Positions 15,603-24,457 of a stretch of 48,231 bases of DNA are shown one piece after another. Both the position numbers and the translations under genes were made by a program. A model generated the notes under the pieces. It was given only the letters and a program-made list of their open reading frames with translations. It was not told the DNA's origin and searched no databases. Positions within the stretch are counted from its first letter, which is position 1. The number at the start of each line of letters is the position of its first letter. Source of the stretch: an uncultured Prevotellaceae bacterium (GTDB taxonomy: Bacteria; Bacteroidota; Bacteroidia; Bacteroidales; Bacteroidaceae); assembly GCA_902786565.1 (NCBI GenBank), contig CADACW010000044.1:1-48231 (forward strand). Direction: 5' to 3'.

Positions 15603-17762
15603 TTAGAAGAATAGGTAGCGGTTGTCCTCCACCTTGGCACGGTTCTGCAGTTCCTGGAAAGCAAGGCCGAGTGTCTGCTGAACAGTCTGCTGTCTCAGCT
15701 GCTGCGACTCCTTCTTCTCGTCGAACTGGACACCCTCGCGCTGCTTGCGGTCGAGTACCTGGAAGACGTAGGCACCACCTTGGCCCTTGACCACATGCTT
15801 GCTGAAGGCACCCTTCTCGGTTCCGGCCACGGCACCGCTCAGAGCGGGTTCAGGCATACCCACTGCCTGCACATAGACAGGGGCGCGGAAGGTGATGAAC
15901 GAGACGGTGTCGACCTTAGCACCAGCCTTCTGGGCGTCGGCCACACTCTTGGCAGAGGCGAGCTTCTCGCTCAACTGGGCAAATTTCTTGTCGCGGAGCA
16001 CCTCCTGGCGCAGCTCGTCGGCTACGGCATCCTGTGAGAGGTAACCCTCGGGATTCACCTTGTCGAGAGCAACCACCACCAGGTAGTCGTTGTTGCCACA
16101 GCGGTCGTAGACCTGCGAGACGTTGCCCTTCTTGGCCTCGTTGAAGAGCCACTTCACGGCGTCGTGAGTGCCGTGGATGTTGGCAATGTTGTGCACATTG
16201 TTGGCGATGGTGCGGTCTACAATGTTGAAGCCATACTCTCCGGCATGCTCCTGCAGACCCTCGATGGTTTGGTTCTCGCTGACATACTGGCTGAACTTGT
16301 TGAAGGCATCGCTATAGGTCTCGTTTGAGAAGTTGATGGTGCGCTTGACGATGGCCACGTCATACTTGTCCACGTTGTGACGGCGGTCGGTGACCTGCAG
16401 CACGACGTTGCCCTGCGAGAGTTTCAGGTTCTTCAGCTCGTTGGTGGGCAGAGAGAGCAGCGTGGTGAAGTAGAGCTTGTTGTCGGCATCGATGTTCTGC
16501 ATAGCCTGATACTGGGCTGAGGTGAGCCAAACCTTGGCGCCGGCCTGGCCGTAGTTCTTGGCGATGGTGTCGAAGGGAGCACCCTGCTTGAGGGCGTTCA
16601 TGATGCTGTCGGCCGACTTTGCCGAAGCGTCGAGTGTGGTGCGGCCCACGAGAGTGATCATGCGGAACTCGATGCTGTCGGGCTGCTGCGACTTGCTGAT
16701 GAGCTTCACCACGTTGAAGGTGTTGTCAGAGCGGGTCTCGAAGGGTTTCGACACCTGTCCCACCTGCATGGAGTCGACGGCGGTGGCAATGTCGCGGGGC
16801 AGGGCGGCGCGGGTCACGGGCAGACCGATGTAGGCGCGCTCCGACTGGGCGGCTCTCACCACCTCGGCGGCGCTGATACTGTCAGAGCGGAGGTCCTTTT
16901 CGGCGGCCACCATCTGCTTCATCAGTTCGTCGCGGTCGGCCTGCGAAGCCACAACCTGATAGGCCACGTACTTGATGTCGCGGGTCTCAGCGTAGGTCTT
17001 GAAGCCGTTCTTCTTCTCGTCGTACTTTGCCTTCAGGTCAGCGTCTGAAACCTCCACGTCGTTGTCGTTGACCTGCGAGTAGGGCAGGGAGGCAAGCAAA
17101 ATCTGGGTCTCAGTGTTCTGGGCCTCGAAAGCGGCCTTGGCCGAAACGCTGTTGGTGGTCACGCAACCGGCGAGCAGTGTCTGATACTTGTTCATCAGCA
17201 GCTGCTGGCGGAGCATGCGCTCGGCCACCTGCCAAGTGCGGTCGAAGAGCGTGGCCTGCTCGGTATAGCGCGGGTCGACGTTGGCATTCTGGCGCAGGGC
17301 CTCACGGTATGAAGTGACCTGGTTGAGGTCGAACTTGCGGGTCTGCTGGTTGACAAATTCCGAAATCAGGGGAACCTGTGCGAGCATGGGGTGAGAGCCG
17401 TCCTGAAGGATGGCTGCCAGCTCTTCGTCGGTGACGGTAAGGCCCAGCTTCTCAGCTTCGGCGGCCACAATCTGATTCTGGACGTAGTTCTGCCAGATAT
17501 AGTCACGCAGACTGTTCATCTCGTCTTCGCCCAAGTTGTCGCGGCCCTGCATCTTCAGCAGCTCCTGATACTCGTCGACGAGTGTCTGGTATTCCTGAAT
17601 GTTAAGCTTCTCGCCCAGCACTTTTCCGGCCACCTGTCCGCTGGCTGCGGAGCGCGACCTGATAAAATCACCGAAAGGTTCTGCAATGAAGAAGAACAGA
17701 ACCACGCCTAGGATAATTACGAGGAAAGTTCCCCAGCTCCTAATTTTTCCAATTGCTGCCAT
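15603..17762 (-). CDS. Membrane-anchored peptidyl-prolyl isomerase (PpiD/SurA type)
   Basis: A 719-residue periplasmic folding factor. One N-terminal transmembrane helix (about 12-28, TFLVIILGVVLFFFIAEP) anchors it, so most of the protein is periplasmic. A SurA/PpiD N-terminal chaperone region follows (about 40-210). A parvulin-type rotamase domain is seen around 330-430, with a second degenerate one likely later. This is the usual Bacteroidetes PpiD-like architecture; the role is folding of exported and outer-membrane proteins. It is monocistronic, with a promoter at 17825-17832 and a strong terminator at 15543-15574. Confidence 0.92.
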   Translation of the reverse strand: MAAIGKIRSWGTFLVIILGVVLFFFIAEPFGDFIRSRSAASGQVAGKVLGEKLNIQEYQTLVDEYQELLKMQGRDNLGEDEMNSLRDYIWQNYVQNQIVAAEAEKLGLTVTDEELAAILQDGSHPMLAQVPLISEFVNQQTRKFDLNQVTSYREALRQNANVDPRYTEQATLFDRTWQVAERMLRQQLLMNKYQTLLAGCVTTNSVSAKAAFEAQNTETQILLASLPYSQVNDNDVEVSDADLKAKYDEKKNGFKTYAETRDIKYVAYQVVASQADRDELMKQMVAAEKDLRSDSISAAEVVRAAQSERAYIGLPVTRAALPRDIATAVDSMQVGQVSKPFETRSDNTFNVVKLISKSQQPDSIEFRMITLVGRTTLDASAKSADSIMNALKQGAPFDTIAKNYGQAGAKVWLTSAQYQAMQNIDADNKLYFTTLLSLPTNELKNLKLSQGNVVLQVTDRRHNVDKYDVAIVKRTINFSNETYSDAFNKFSQYVSENQTIEGLQEHAGEYGFNIVDRTIANNVHNIANIHGTHDAVKWLFNEAKKGNVSQVYDRCGNNDYLVVVALDKVNPEGYLSQDAVADELRQEVLRDKKFAQLSEKLASAKSVADAQKAGAKVDTVSFITFRAPVYVQAVGMPEPALSGAVAGTEKGAFSKHVVKGQGGAYVFQVLDRKQREGVQFDEKKESQQLRQQTVQQTLGLAFQELQNRAKVEDNRYLFF

Positions 17763-17824
17763 TTCTTTGTAGTAAAATTGCTTTTAATTATTATTTTTTT
17801 CTTATTGTTCTCAAATTCAGCTTG

Positions 17825-17832
17825 CAAAGGTA
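17825..17832 (-). promoter_or_regulatory. -7 element of the PpiD-like gene
   Basis: Minus strand TACCTTTG, 62 bases before the ATG. The -33 box is poor. Confidence 0.5.
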
Positions 17833-17921
17833 GTAATATTTTGTGAAACAACGATAACTTTTTACGAAAAATTGGCTTTTTTGCTAATATTCGTTACTTT
17901 GTATGTCATTTTCATGCCATT

Positions 17922-18941
17922 TTAGGGCAGTTGTGAGAAGTGTTTGCGCCCTTTTACGTAGTACTGCCACAACAGCGAGAAGGGGCGCCGTTCAGCGATG
18001 TCGGCCTTCACCATCGTCTGCTGGATTTGTTGGCGGTCGGCCTTGAAGTCGTTGCGCCACCGCTTGAAGTCGCGCCGGGCACGGTAGACGGCCTTGAAGT
18101 CGCCCACGTTCCCCTTGAGCAGCAGCATCTGCCAGGCGGCCAGGTAGTCCAGCCACCAGCGCCAGCGCATGACGTGGCGTAAGTCGCTTTCGGGCAGGCA
18201 CTTGTAGAGCATGGTCAGGTTGTTTCGGAAGTTCAGGTAGGTCTTCATCGGGTTGGCCTTTGGCAGGGTGCCTCCGCCCACGTGGTAGACCTGGCTCTCG
18301 GGCAGGCAGTAGACCTTGTAGCCACGCAGTCGCATGCGCCAGCAGAGGTCAATCTCCTCGTTGTGGGCAAAGAAGCGGGCATCCAGTCCGCCCACCTCTT
18401 TATATATACGTGCACGCACGAGGAGGGCTGCGCCGGTGGCCCACAGCACTGGGGTGGCATAGTCGTACTGGCCGTTGTCGCGCTCGACGGTGTCGAACAG
18501 TCGGCCACGGCAGAACGGGTAGCCGTAGCGGTCTATGTAGCCTCCGCTGGCCCCGGCATACTCGAACATGTCACGGTCGTGCATGGCAAGCAGTTTGGGC
18601 TGGCAGGCAGCCACCGTCTCGTGGGTGTCCATAAATTCCAACAGGGGCGTCAGCCAGTGGTGGGTCACCTCGATGTCGCTGTTCAGCAGCAGGTAGTATT
18701 GGGCGTCTATCTGCGCCAGGGCGCGGTTGTAGCCCTCGGCAAAGCCCCAGTTGCGGTCCAGGCGGATGAGGCGCACTTCGGGGAAATGTGCTTCAAGCAG
18801 TTGCAGGCTGTCGTCGGTCGAGGCGTTGTCGGCCACGTAGACGGTGGCCTCCTCGCGTGAGTATTGCAGCACGCTGGGCAGATATTGGCGGAGCATGTGG
18901 GCGCCGTTCCAGTTGAGTATGACGATGGCTAACTTTTCCAT
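17922..18941 (-). CDS. Family 2 glycosyltransferase
   Basis: A 339-residue GT-A fold glycosyltransferase. ATG 18941 begins the typical MEKLAIVILNWNG strand. The nucleotide-sugar motifs VADNASTDDS (about 34-43) and LLLNSDIEV (about 85-93, the DXD-like site) are visible, as are the acceptor-side motifs FFAHNEEIDLCWRMRLRG (about 192-209) and the HVGGGT segment. The family resembles rhamnosyl- or dTDP-sugar transferases acting on surface polysaccharide; the sugar is not known. It starts 7 bases after mtaB and is probably co-transcribed with it. Confidence 0.92.
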   Translation of the reverse strand: MEKLAIVILNWNGAHMLRQYLPSVLQYSREEATVYVADNASTDDSLQLLEAHFPEVRLIRLDRNWGFAEGYNRALAQIDAQYYLLLNSDIEVTHHWLTPLLEFMDTHETVAACQPKLLAMHDRDMFEYAGASGGYIDRYGYPFCRGRLFDTVERDNGQYDYATPVLWATGAALLVRARIYKEVGGLDARFFAHNEEIDLCWRMRLRGYKVYCLPESQVYHVGGGTLPKANPMKTYLNFRNNLTMLYKCLPESDLRHVMRWRWWLDYLAAWQMLLLKGNVGDFKAVYRARRDFKRWRNDFKADRQQIQQTMVKADIAERRPFSLLWQYYVKGRKHFSQLP

Positions 18942-18948
18942 GTTCTTG

Positions 18949-20331
18949 CTATTGTGGGTTGTCGTTGACGATGCTGACCTTGAGGGCGTCGCGGCTGGCG
19001 TTGAACTCGCCCAGTCGGACGCGCAGCAGCTGGTTGTCGTAGTCGGGACAGGCCTCGGCGGGGGGCAGTTCCACGCGGATGTAGTTGCGGGTGAAGCCGT
19101 GCATGGCCTTGCCCCTTGGGGCTTTCTCGAAGAGCACCTCGGCCTCCTGTCCGATGTGAGCGGCATAAAAGTCGTGCGTCTTCTGTTCCGACAGTTCGAG
19201 CAGCACCTTGCTGCGATGCCGCTTGTCCTGCGCCGTCACTATGTAGGGGATTTTCAGGGCTGCCGTGCCGGGCCGCTCGGAATAGGGGAACACGTGCAAC
19301 TGCGTCACGGGCAGGCTCTCCAGCAGTTGGCGGGTCTCCTCAAAACATTCAGGTGTCTCGCCGCGGCAGCCCACCATCACGTCTACGCCGATGAACGCAT
19401 CGGGCATGAGCTGCTTGACTTTCAGAATCTTCTCGGCGAAGAGCTGGCTGTCGTAGTGGCGGTGCATCAGCCGCAACACGGTGTCGCTGCCACTCTGCAG
19501 GGGAATGTGGAAATGGGGCATGAAGGCGCGGCTGTGGTTGGCGCAATAGTCGATGAGGTCGTCGGTGAGCAGGTCGGGCTCCAGGCTGCTGATGCGGTAG
19601 CGGCAGATGCCCTCCACGCCGTCGAGTGCCTTCACCAGGTCGATGAACTGCTCGCCGGTGGTTTTCCCGAAGTCGCCGATGTTCACCCCCGTGAGCACTA
19701 TCTCCTTGCTCCCGTCGGCAGCCGCCTGTCTGGCCTGCTCCACCAGCGAGTCGATGGTGGGGTTGCGGCTGAAGCCACGGGCGAAGGGAATGGTACAGTA
19801 GGTGCAGAAATAGTCGCAGCCGTCCTGCACCTTCAGGAAGTAGCGGGTGCGGTTGCCCCGTGAGCACGACGGTGCGAAGCTTTTGATGTCCTTCACGTGG
19901 GTCTGTCTCACCACCAGCGCCTCCTTATTATTATTAGAGGTGCCGGCTGGGTGGTTGGCCCTCTGGCTCCATGCCTCTGAGAGAAACTGTATCAGCGTGG
20001 CCTTCTCGTTGGAGCCGAGCACCAGGTCTACACCCTCGATACCCCTCACCTCGTCGGCCTCTAACTGGGCATAACAGCCCGTCACCACCACGAAGGCCCC
20101 GGGATGCTGGCGCACCAGCCTGTGTATGGCCTGCCGGCACTTGCGGCTCGCCACCTCGGTTACTGAGCATGTGTTTATCAGGCAGATGTCGGCCTGTTCG
20201 CCCTTGGCCGCCGTGTGCACACCCATTTCCCTCAGCATGGTGCCGAAGGTGGACGTCTCGGAGAAATTGAGTTTGCAGCCCAAAGTGAAATAAGCCGCCG
20301 ACTTGCCTTGAAATGCCGATGAGTCAATCAT
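18949..20331 (-). CDS. mtaB: tRNA t6A37 C2-methylthiotransferase MtaB
   Basis: A 460-residue radical-SAM enzyme that adds a methylthio group to t6A37 of tRNAs. Three cysteines of the N-terminal cluster are C19 (LGCKLN), C55 (NTCSVT) and C86 (TGCYAQ). The radical-SAM cluster is C172-x3-C176-x2-C179 (DGCDYFCTYC). A TRAM domain ends the protein. The opening LGCKLN...NTCSVT separates MtaB from MiaB and RimO. ATG 20331 is preferred, with a -7 box 31 bases upstream. A non-conserved insert near 120-150 (NHPAGTSNNNKEA) is odd but harmless. Confidence 0.93.
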   Translation of the reverse strand: MIDSSAFQGKSAAYFTLGCKLNFSETSTFGTMLREMGVHTAAKGEQADICLINTCSVTEVASRKCRQAIHRLVRQHPGAFVVVTGCYAQLEADEVRGIEGVDLVLGSNEKATLIQFLSEAWSQRANHPAGTSNNNKEALVVRQTHVKDIKSFAPSCSRGNRTRYFLKVQDGCDYFCTYCTIPFARGFSRNPTIDSLVEQARQAAADGSKEIVLTGVNIGDFGKTTGEQFIDLVKALDGVEGICRYRISSLEPDLLTDDLIDYCANHSRAFMPHFHIPLQSGSDTVLRLMHRHYDSQLFAEKILKVKQLMPDAFIGVDVMVGCRGETPECFEETRQLLESLPVTQLHVFPYSERPGTAALKIPYIVTAQDKRHRSKVLLELSEQKTHDFYAAHIGQEAEVLFEKAPRGKAMHGFTRNYIRVELPPAEACPDYDNQLLRVRLGEFNASRDALKVSIVNDNPQ

Positions 20332-20361
20332 AACTTTTTGAACCTTTTTCAGAACAGCGTA

Positions 20362-20369
20362 CAAAGGTA
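20362..20369 (-). promoter_or_regulatory. -7 element of mtaB and the glycosyltransferase
   Basis: Minus strand TACCTTTG, 31 bases before ATG 20331. No good -33 box is visible at 19-21 bases. Confidence 0.5.
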
Positions 20370-20538
20370 CGCAAAAAAACGCAAATAGAGCCTCTTTTTC
20401 CGAAAAATCGGTTGAGTGTAAATTTGATACCATTTTTTAACATTTTGTATGTTGTTGTATTTCAACGTTTTGCTAAAAAGTTACAAAAAGGACCTAAAAA
20501 AAAACGTAAAAAAATTATCGTCGTATTAAAAAAATGCC

Positions 20539-20546
20539 TACCTTTG
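20539..20546 (+). promoter_or_regulatory. -7 element of the small lipoprotein gene
   Basis: TACCTTTG followed by GCACC, 53 bases before the ATG, within a very A-rich leader. The -33 box is not clear. Confidence 0.55.
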
Positions 20547-20599
20547 CACCGTTTTAATAAACCAATGATTGTTTTACAGATTTTTAAAAAAGCAAAGAA

Positions 20600-20890
20600 A
20601 TGAAAAAGATTGCATTTATGTTCGCAGCTGCTGCAATGTTTGTAGCATGTGGTTCTGGTGAGCAGAAGCCCGCCGCTGAGGTAGCTGAGCCCGTTGAGGT
20701 TGTTGAGGAGGTTGCTGCTCCTGTTCTTACTGCTGAGGACTCTGCCGCTGTTGCTGCTATGTTCGAGGGTCAGGAAGTTTCTGATTCTGTTCTGCAGGCT
20801 GCTTACGACTCAATCCTGGCCGCTAAGAACGTGGTTGAGGGAGTCGCCGAAGAGGCTGCTGAGGCTGTCGAGGCTCCTACTGAGGAGTAA
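20600..20890 (+). CDS. Small acidic lipoprotein
   Basis: A 96-residue lipoprotein with a signal peptide MKKIAFMFAAAAMFVAC ending at C17. The mature part is acidic and Ala/Val/Glu-rich, with a helix-forming middle (LTAEDSAAVAAMF...VSDSVLQAAYDSILAAKNVV) and a Glu-rich tail. No known domain is recognised. Codons end strongly in T (GCT, GTT, TCT, GGT), unlike the GCC/GTG/CTG use of neighbouring genes, which resembles highly expressed genes. It has its own -7 box and a clear terminator, so it is a single-gene unit. Function is unknown; an abundant envelope lipoprotein is inferred. Confidence 0.85.
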   Translation: MKKIAFMFAAAAMFVACGSGEQKPAAEVAEPVEVVEEVAAPVLTAEDSAAVAAMFEGQEVSDSVLQAAYDSILAAKNVVEGVAEEAAEAVEAPTEE

Positions 20891-20918
20891 TCCTCCACTT
20901 GAAGCGAACCTAAGTAAG

Positions 20919-20956
20919 AAAAAGGTGTGCCGATTCTCGGTACATCTTTTTTTTTC
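20919..20956 (+). terminator. Terminator of the small lipoprotein gene
   Basis: Stem AAAGGTGTGCCGA / TCGGTACATCTTT (with two G-U pairs in RNA), 3-base loop, followed by a run of T residues up to 20955. Confidence 0.8.
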
Positions 20957-21032
20957 TGTCTTTTTACTCTTAATATATGCTAAAAAAGTTGAGATACCAT
21001 TTAGGCAATGGCTATATTTAGATAAATATTAA

Positions 21033-21040
21033 TACCTTTG
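21033..21040 (+). promoter_or_regulatory. -7 element of the GH51 gene
   Basis: TACCTTTG, 31 bases before the ATG at 21072. The -33 region is AT-rich without a clear TTTG. Confidence 0.55.
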
Positions 21041-21071
21041 CAGTCCAAAATCTGCAAATAGACAAATAGTT

Positions 21072-23531
21072 ATGAAGATAAAGGCTACTTTTCTGATGCT
21101 GGCAATGGCTTGCACGGCCGTCCAGGCACAGGTGAACATTAGTATTGATGCGCTCGACAGGGGACCGCGCATCAGCCCTACCCACTATGGTATTTTCTTT
21201 GAAGACATCAATCATGCTGCCGATGGCGGCCTCTATGCCGAACTGATTCGCAACCGCTCCTTCGAGGACGGTCCGCGCTATGGCGCTCCGGCCGATATGC
21301 AGGGGTGGAGCACCTTTGCGGCCTCGCCGTCGCAGCTTCAGGCCAAGCTGATTCAGCCTGCCAAGAAAGCACCGCTGCTCAATGCTGTGCAGCACAATGC
21401 TTTGGAGTTGACCGTCAACGCCACGTCGGCTTCGCCCGTCTGCCTTGTTAACGAGGGTTTCTGGGGCATCAACGTCGTTCAGGGGCGCACCTACCGCCTC
21501 TCCTTCTGGGCCAAGGCCATGAAGTATAAGGGCGGGCCGTTGAAGGCCACACTCTGCTCGAAGGATGGCAGTACCATCTATGCCGAAGCCAGTATCACGC
21601 TGGACGCCAAGGCCAAAGGCTGGCAGAAATACACGGCCACGCTGCAGGCCGACGACAACGACCCGAAAGCGCAGTTTGCACTCGTCTTCGACGGCACGGG
21701 CACGGTTTGCCTCGACGTGGTGAGCCTCTTCCCGCCCACCTTCCGCAACCGCGAGAACGGCATGCGCCCCGACCTGGCCAACATGCTCTGGCAGATGCAC
21801 CCGAAGTTCATGCGTTTCCCTGGCGGCTGTTTCGTCGAGGGTCAGGAGAGTCCCGACAATGCCTTCCGCTGGGAGCGCACCATCGGCCCCATTGAGGAGC
21901 GCGAGGGTCACTGGAATGTGAACTGGGGATATCGCACCACCGACGGCATTGGCTTCCACGAGTATCTCCAACTGGCCGAAGACCTCGGTGCCAAGCCGCT
22001 CTACGTGGTGAACGTGGGCCTCTGGCATGGCGGTCTGACGCCCGTCGACTCAATTCAGCCCTGGATTGACGAGACACTTGCCGCCCTGGAGTATGCCAAC
22101 GGCCCCGTCAGCAGCAAATATGGCGCTCTGCGTGCCAAATACGGCCATCCGGCACCTTTCAACATTGAATATCTGGAGATTGGTAACGAGAACAACCAGC
22201 CCGATTCGCGCCAGCAGAGCGACCATTACTATGAGCGCTACGACAAGTTCCGCAAGGCCATCAAGGCTAAATACCCCAACATCAAGCTGATAGGCAACGT
22301 GGTGGCCTGGGGCGACGACGACCCCAAGTGGGAGAGCAATCTGCCCGTAGACCTGCTCGACGAGCACTACTACCGCACGCCCGGCTGGTTTGCCGAGGCA
22401 TTCCACAAATATGACAGCTACGACCGTCGCGGGCCGAAGATTTATGTCGGCGAGTATGCCGTGACCAATGGCTTTGGCGACCTGGGTAATATGAACGCCG
22501 CCCTGGGCGAGGCGGTCTATATGATGGGTATGGAGAACAACAGCGACATTGTGCCGCTGAACAGCTATGCCCCCATCTTCGTCAATGAGAACGATGCCAA
22601 GTGGCGGCCTGACATGATACGCTTCAACAGCAGCCGCGTGATGGGCACGCCGTCGTACTATGTGCAGATGCTCATGCCGCGAAATGTTGGCACGCAAGTG
22701 GTGAAGGTCAGCCAGCAGAACCCTTATGACTACAAGAAACTCAAGCCCGTCACGCCAAAGCGGAACCGGGTGGGCTACTCCTCCTGGGGCACGCAGGCCA
22801 GCTATACCCATTGCAACCCGTTGCCAAAGACGGGGAAACCCGAGTTTGTCAGCGGCAAATGGGAGATGAACGCTGACATCTTGCAGCATAAAAGCCATCA
22901 GGAAGCCCCGTTGGCCATCTGCAACCACGTCATTGACTCCGACCATTACACCATCGAGTGCCGCGCCCGCAAGGACCGAGGCCCAGAGGGATTCATCATC
23001 GTCTTCAACTACGTAGACGAGCACAACTACTGCTGGCTCAATTTCGGCGGATGGGGCAACACGCAGCACGCCATCGAGCAAATCAGCAGCGGCGGCAAGC
23101 TGCAGACCGCCATGAAGCCGGGCCGTGTGGAGCAGGGCCGCTGGTACGACGTCAAGTTGCAGGTGGCCGGCGACAGCGTGAAAGCCTGGCTTGACAGCGA
23201 ACTGGTCTTCGACACGGTGCTGAAGCACGACACGTCGAAGGGCCTCTTCTCTTCGGCCACCATCGACGAAACCACTGGCGAACTCATCGTGAAGGTAGTG
23301 AACACCGGCGATGTGCAGACCACCGCCAGCCTGAACCTGAAGAACTTCAGGGCGGGCGAGGCCCGGGTGATACGTCTGGCCGCCAACGACGGCATGGACG
23401 AGAACACGCTGCAGCAGCCCACCAATATCCACCCTGTGGAGCAGGAACTTACCCCCGCCAGCCAGTCGGCTGTGCTGGTTGACGTTCCCGCCTATTCACT
23501 TAACATTGTCCACATCAAGCCTTTCAGATGA
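21072..23531 (+). CDS. Secreted alpha-L-arabinofuranosidase (GH51)
   Basis: An 819-residue secreted enzyme that removes arabinofuranose side chains from arabinan or arabinoxylan. The signal peptide ends at about residue 20. The N-terminal motif HYGIFFEDINHAADGG (38-53) begins the GH51 fold, and a carbohydrate-binding-module-like beta domain is inserted at about 80-225. The acid/base is E373 in EIGNEN and the nucleophile is E461 in VGEYAV. A second beta-sandwich of LamG/DUF1080 type (about 600-720) precedes the C-terminal beta domain. It overlaps the next small gene by 4 bases (ATGA), so the two are coupled. Confidence 0.93.
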   Translation: MKIKATFLMLAMACTAVQAQVNISIDALDRGPRISPTHYGIFFEDINHAADGGLYAELIRNRSFEDGPRYGAPADMQGWSTFAASPSQLQAKLIQPAKKAPLLNAVQHNALELTVNATSASPVCLVNEGFWGINVVQGRTYRLSFWAKAMKYKGGPLKATLCSKDGSTIYAEASITLDAKAKGWQKYTATLQADDNDPKAQFALVFDGTGTVCLDVVSLFPPTFRNRENGMRPDLANMLWQMHPKFMRFPGGCFVEGQESPDNAFRWERTIGPIEEREGHWNVNWGYRTTDGIGFHEYLQLAEDLGAKPLYVVNVGLWHGGLTPVDSIQPWIDETLAALEYANGPVSSKYGALRAKYGHPAPFNIEYLEIGNENNQPDSRQQSDHYYERYDKFRKAIKAKYPNIKLIGNVVAWGDDDPKWESNLPVDLLDEHYYRTPGWFAEAFHKYDSYDRRGPKIYVGEYAVTNGFGDLGNMNAALGEAVYMMGMENNSDIVPLNSYAPIFVNENDAKWRPDMIRFNSSRVMGTPSYYVQMLMPRNVGTQVVKVSQQNPYDYKKLKPVTPKRNRVGYSSWGTQASYTHCNPLPKTGKPEFVSGKWEMNADILQHKSHQEAPLAICNHVIDSDHYTIECRARKDRGPEGFIIVFNYVDEHNYCWLNFGGWGNTQHAIEQISSGGKLQTAMKPGRVEQGRWYDVKLQVAGDSVKAWLDSELVFDTVLKHDTSKGLFSSATIDETTGELIVKVVNTGDVQTTASLNLKNFRAGEARVIRLAANDGMDENTLQQPTNIHPVEQELTPASQSAVLVDVPAYSLNIVHIKPFR

Positions 23532-23812
23532 ATATATCACTCCGCATCTATGCCATCATCTGCCTGCTACTGACGCAGTTGCGGCTGTGGGCTCAGGACG
23601 AAGAAGACTTCGGCCCGCTGCGTGACAGGGGCGATGTGGACGGTATGGAAATGATGGAAGGGATGGCCGATTACCACCCCTTCCACATTCGGTTCACCGA
23701 TATTCTTCTGATAGTGCTGCTGCTCGTTGCTTGCTATGTGTTTGGCAAGATTTGGAAAGGCTGCACCTATCTGCTGATTGCTTTTGCAGTCCTGCTTTAT
23801 TTCCTCAGATAG
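23528..23812 (+). CDS. Small membrane protein coupled to GH51
   Basis: A 94-residue protein. It has an N-terminal signal-like segment ending near LWAQ (22), an acidic Met-rich stretch (DEEDFGPLRDRGDVDGMEMMEGM), then a hydrophobic segment of about 35 residues (57-93), probably one or two transmembrane helices. No family is recognised. Its ATG overlaps the GH51 stop as ATGA, so it is translated with GH51. It converges on the flavoprotein gene, with 11 bases between stops. Function is unknown. Confidence 0.75.
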   Translation: MNISLRIYAIICLLLTQLRLWAQDEEDFGPLRDRGDVDGMEMMEGMADYHPFHIRFTDILLIVLLLVACYVFGKIWKGCTYLLIAFAVLLYFLR

Positions 23813-23823
23813 CAGATTTTCAC

Positions 23824-24444
23824 TTATCTGATGAAGTTGGTGCGCAGAGGGCTCTCCTGTTGGGGGTGCCCCTCCTCACCTGCGTTCAGCCTGCGTATCA
23901 TCCAGGCCATGTTGCGGCCCAGTGTGCGCATGGTCTGCATGCCCTCCTCGTCCTGTGCTGCCTGTCCGGGCGTTTGTCCGTAGACCATGTTCCAGTATTG
24001 CGAACTGACCACGGGCATGTTCAGGATTGTGAAGTACTTGTTCAGTCGGTCGAAGGCGGACGACGCTCCTCCCCTGCGGCACACCACCACGCTGGCGGCG
24101 GGCTTGAAGCTCAGTTCGCTGCCCAGCGAGTAGAACACGCGGTCGAGCAGGGCGCAGAGCGAGCCGTTGGGACCGCCATAATAGACCGGCGAGCCAACGA
24201 CCAGCCCGTCTATGCCATCCTTTACGGCCCGCATCACCTTGTAGTACAGGTCGTCGTGGAATGTGCATCGTCCGCCGTTTCTGCCGCACATGCCGCAGGC
24301 TATGCAGCCCTGCACGGCCTGTTTGCCAATGCTGATAATCTCAGTCTCAATGCTCTCGCTGTTCAGTGTCTTTGCCACTTCGCTCAGAGCCAGCATCGTG
24401 TTGCCGTTCTCTTTGGGGCTTCCGTTAATCAATAATACACGCAT
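23824..24444 (-). CDS. Flavodoxin-fold NAD(P)H-dependent FMN reductase / iron-sulfur flavoprotein-like
   Basis: A 206-residue cytoplasmic flavoprotein. The N-terminal phosphate-binding loop NGSPKENGNT (7-16) and the VVGSPVYYGG motif (about 82-91) are those of the NADPH-dependent FMN reductase family. Four cysteines C47, C50, C53 and C60 (CIACGMCGRNGGRC) resemble the cluster site of iron-sulfur flavoproteins, so it may carry a 4Fe-4S cluster. The electron acceptor is unknown. It lies 13 bases after the GIN-domain gene and is probably co-transcribed with it. Confidence 0.88.
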   Translation of the reverse strand: MRVLLINGSPKENGNTMLALSEVAKTLNSESIETEIISIGKQAVQGCIACGMCGRNGGRCTFHDDLYYKVMRAVKDGIDGLVVGSPVYYGGPNGSLCALLDRVFYSLGSELSFKPAASVVVCRRGGASSAFDRLNKYFTILNMPVVSSQYWNMVYGQTPGQAAQDEEGMQTMRTLGRNMAWMIRRLNAGEEGHPQQESPLRTNFIR

Positions 24445-24457
24445 ATTTTTTTGTTTG

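Noticed and set aside
22050-23432. 460-codon minus-strand open frame inside the GH51 gene
   Set aside because: Antisense shadow of a gene with intact GH51 catalytic residues; no start context or promoter.
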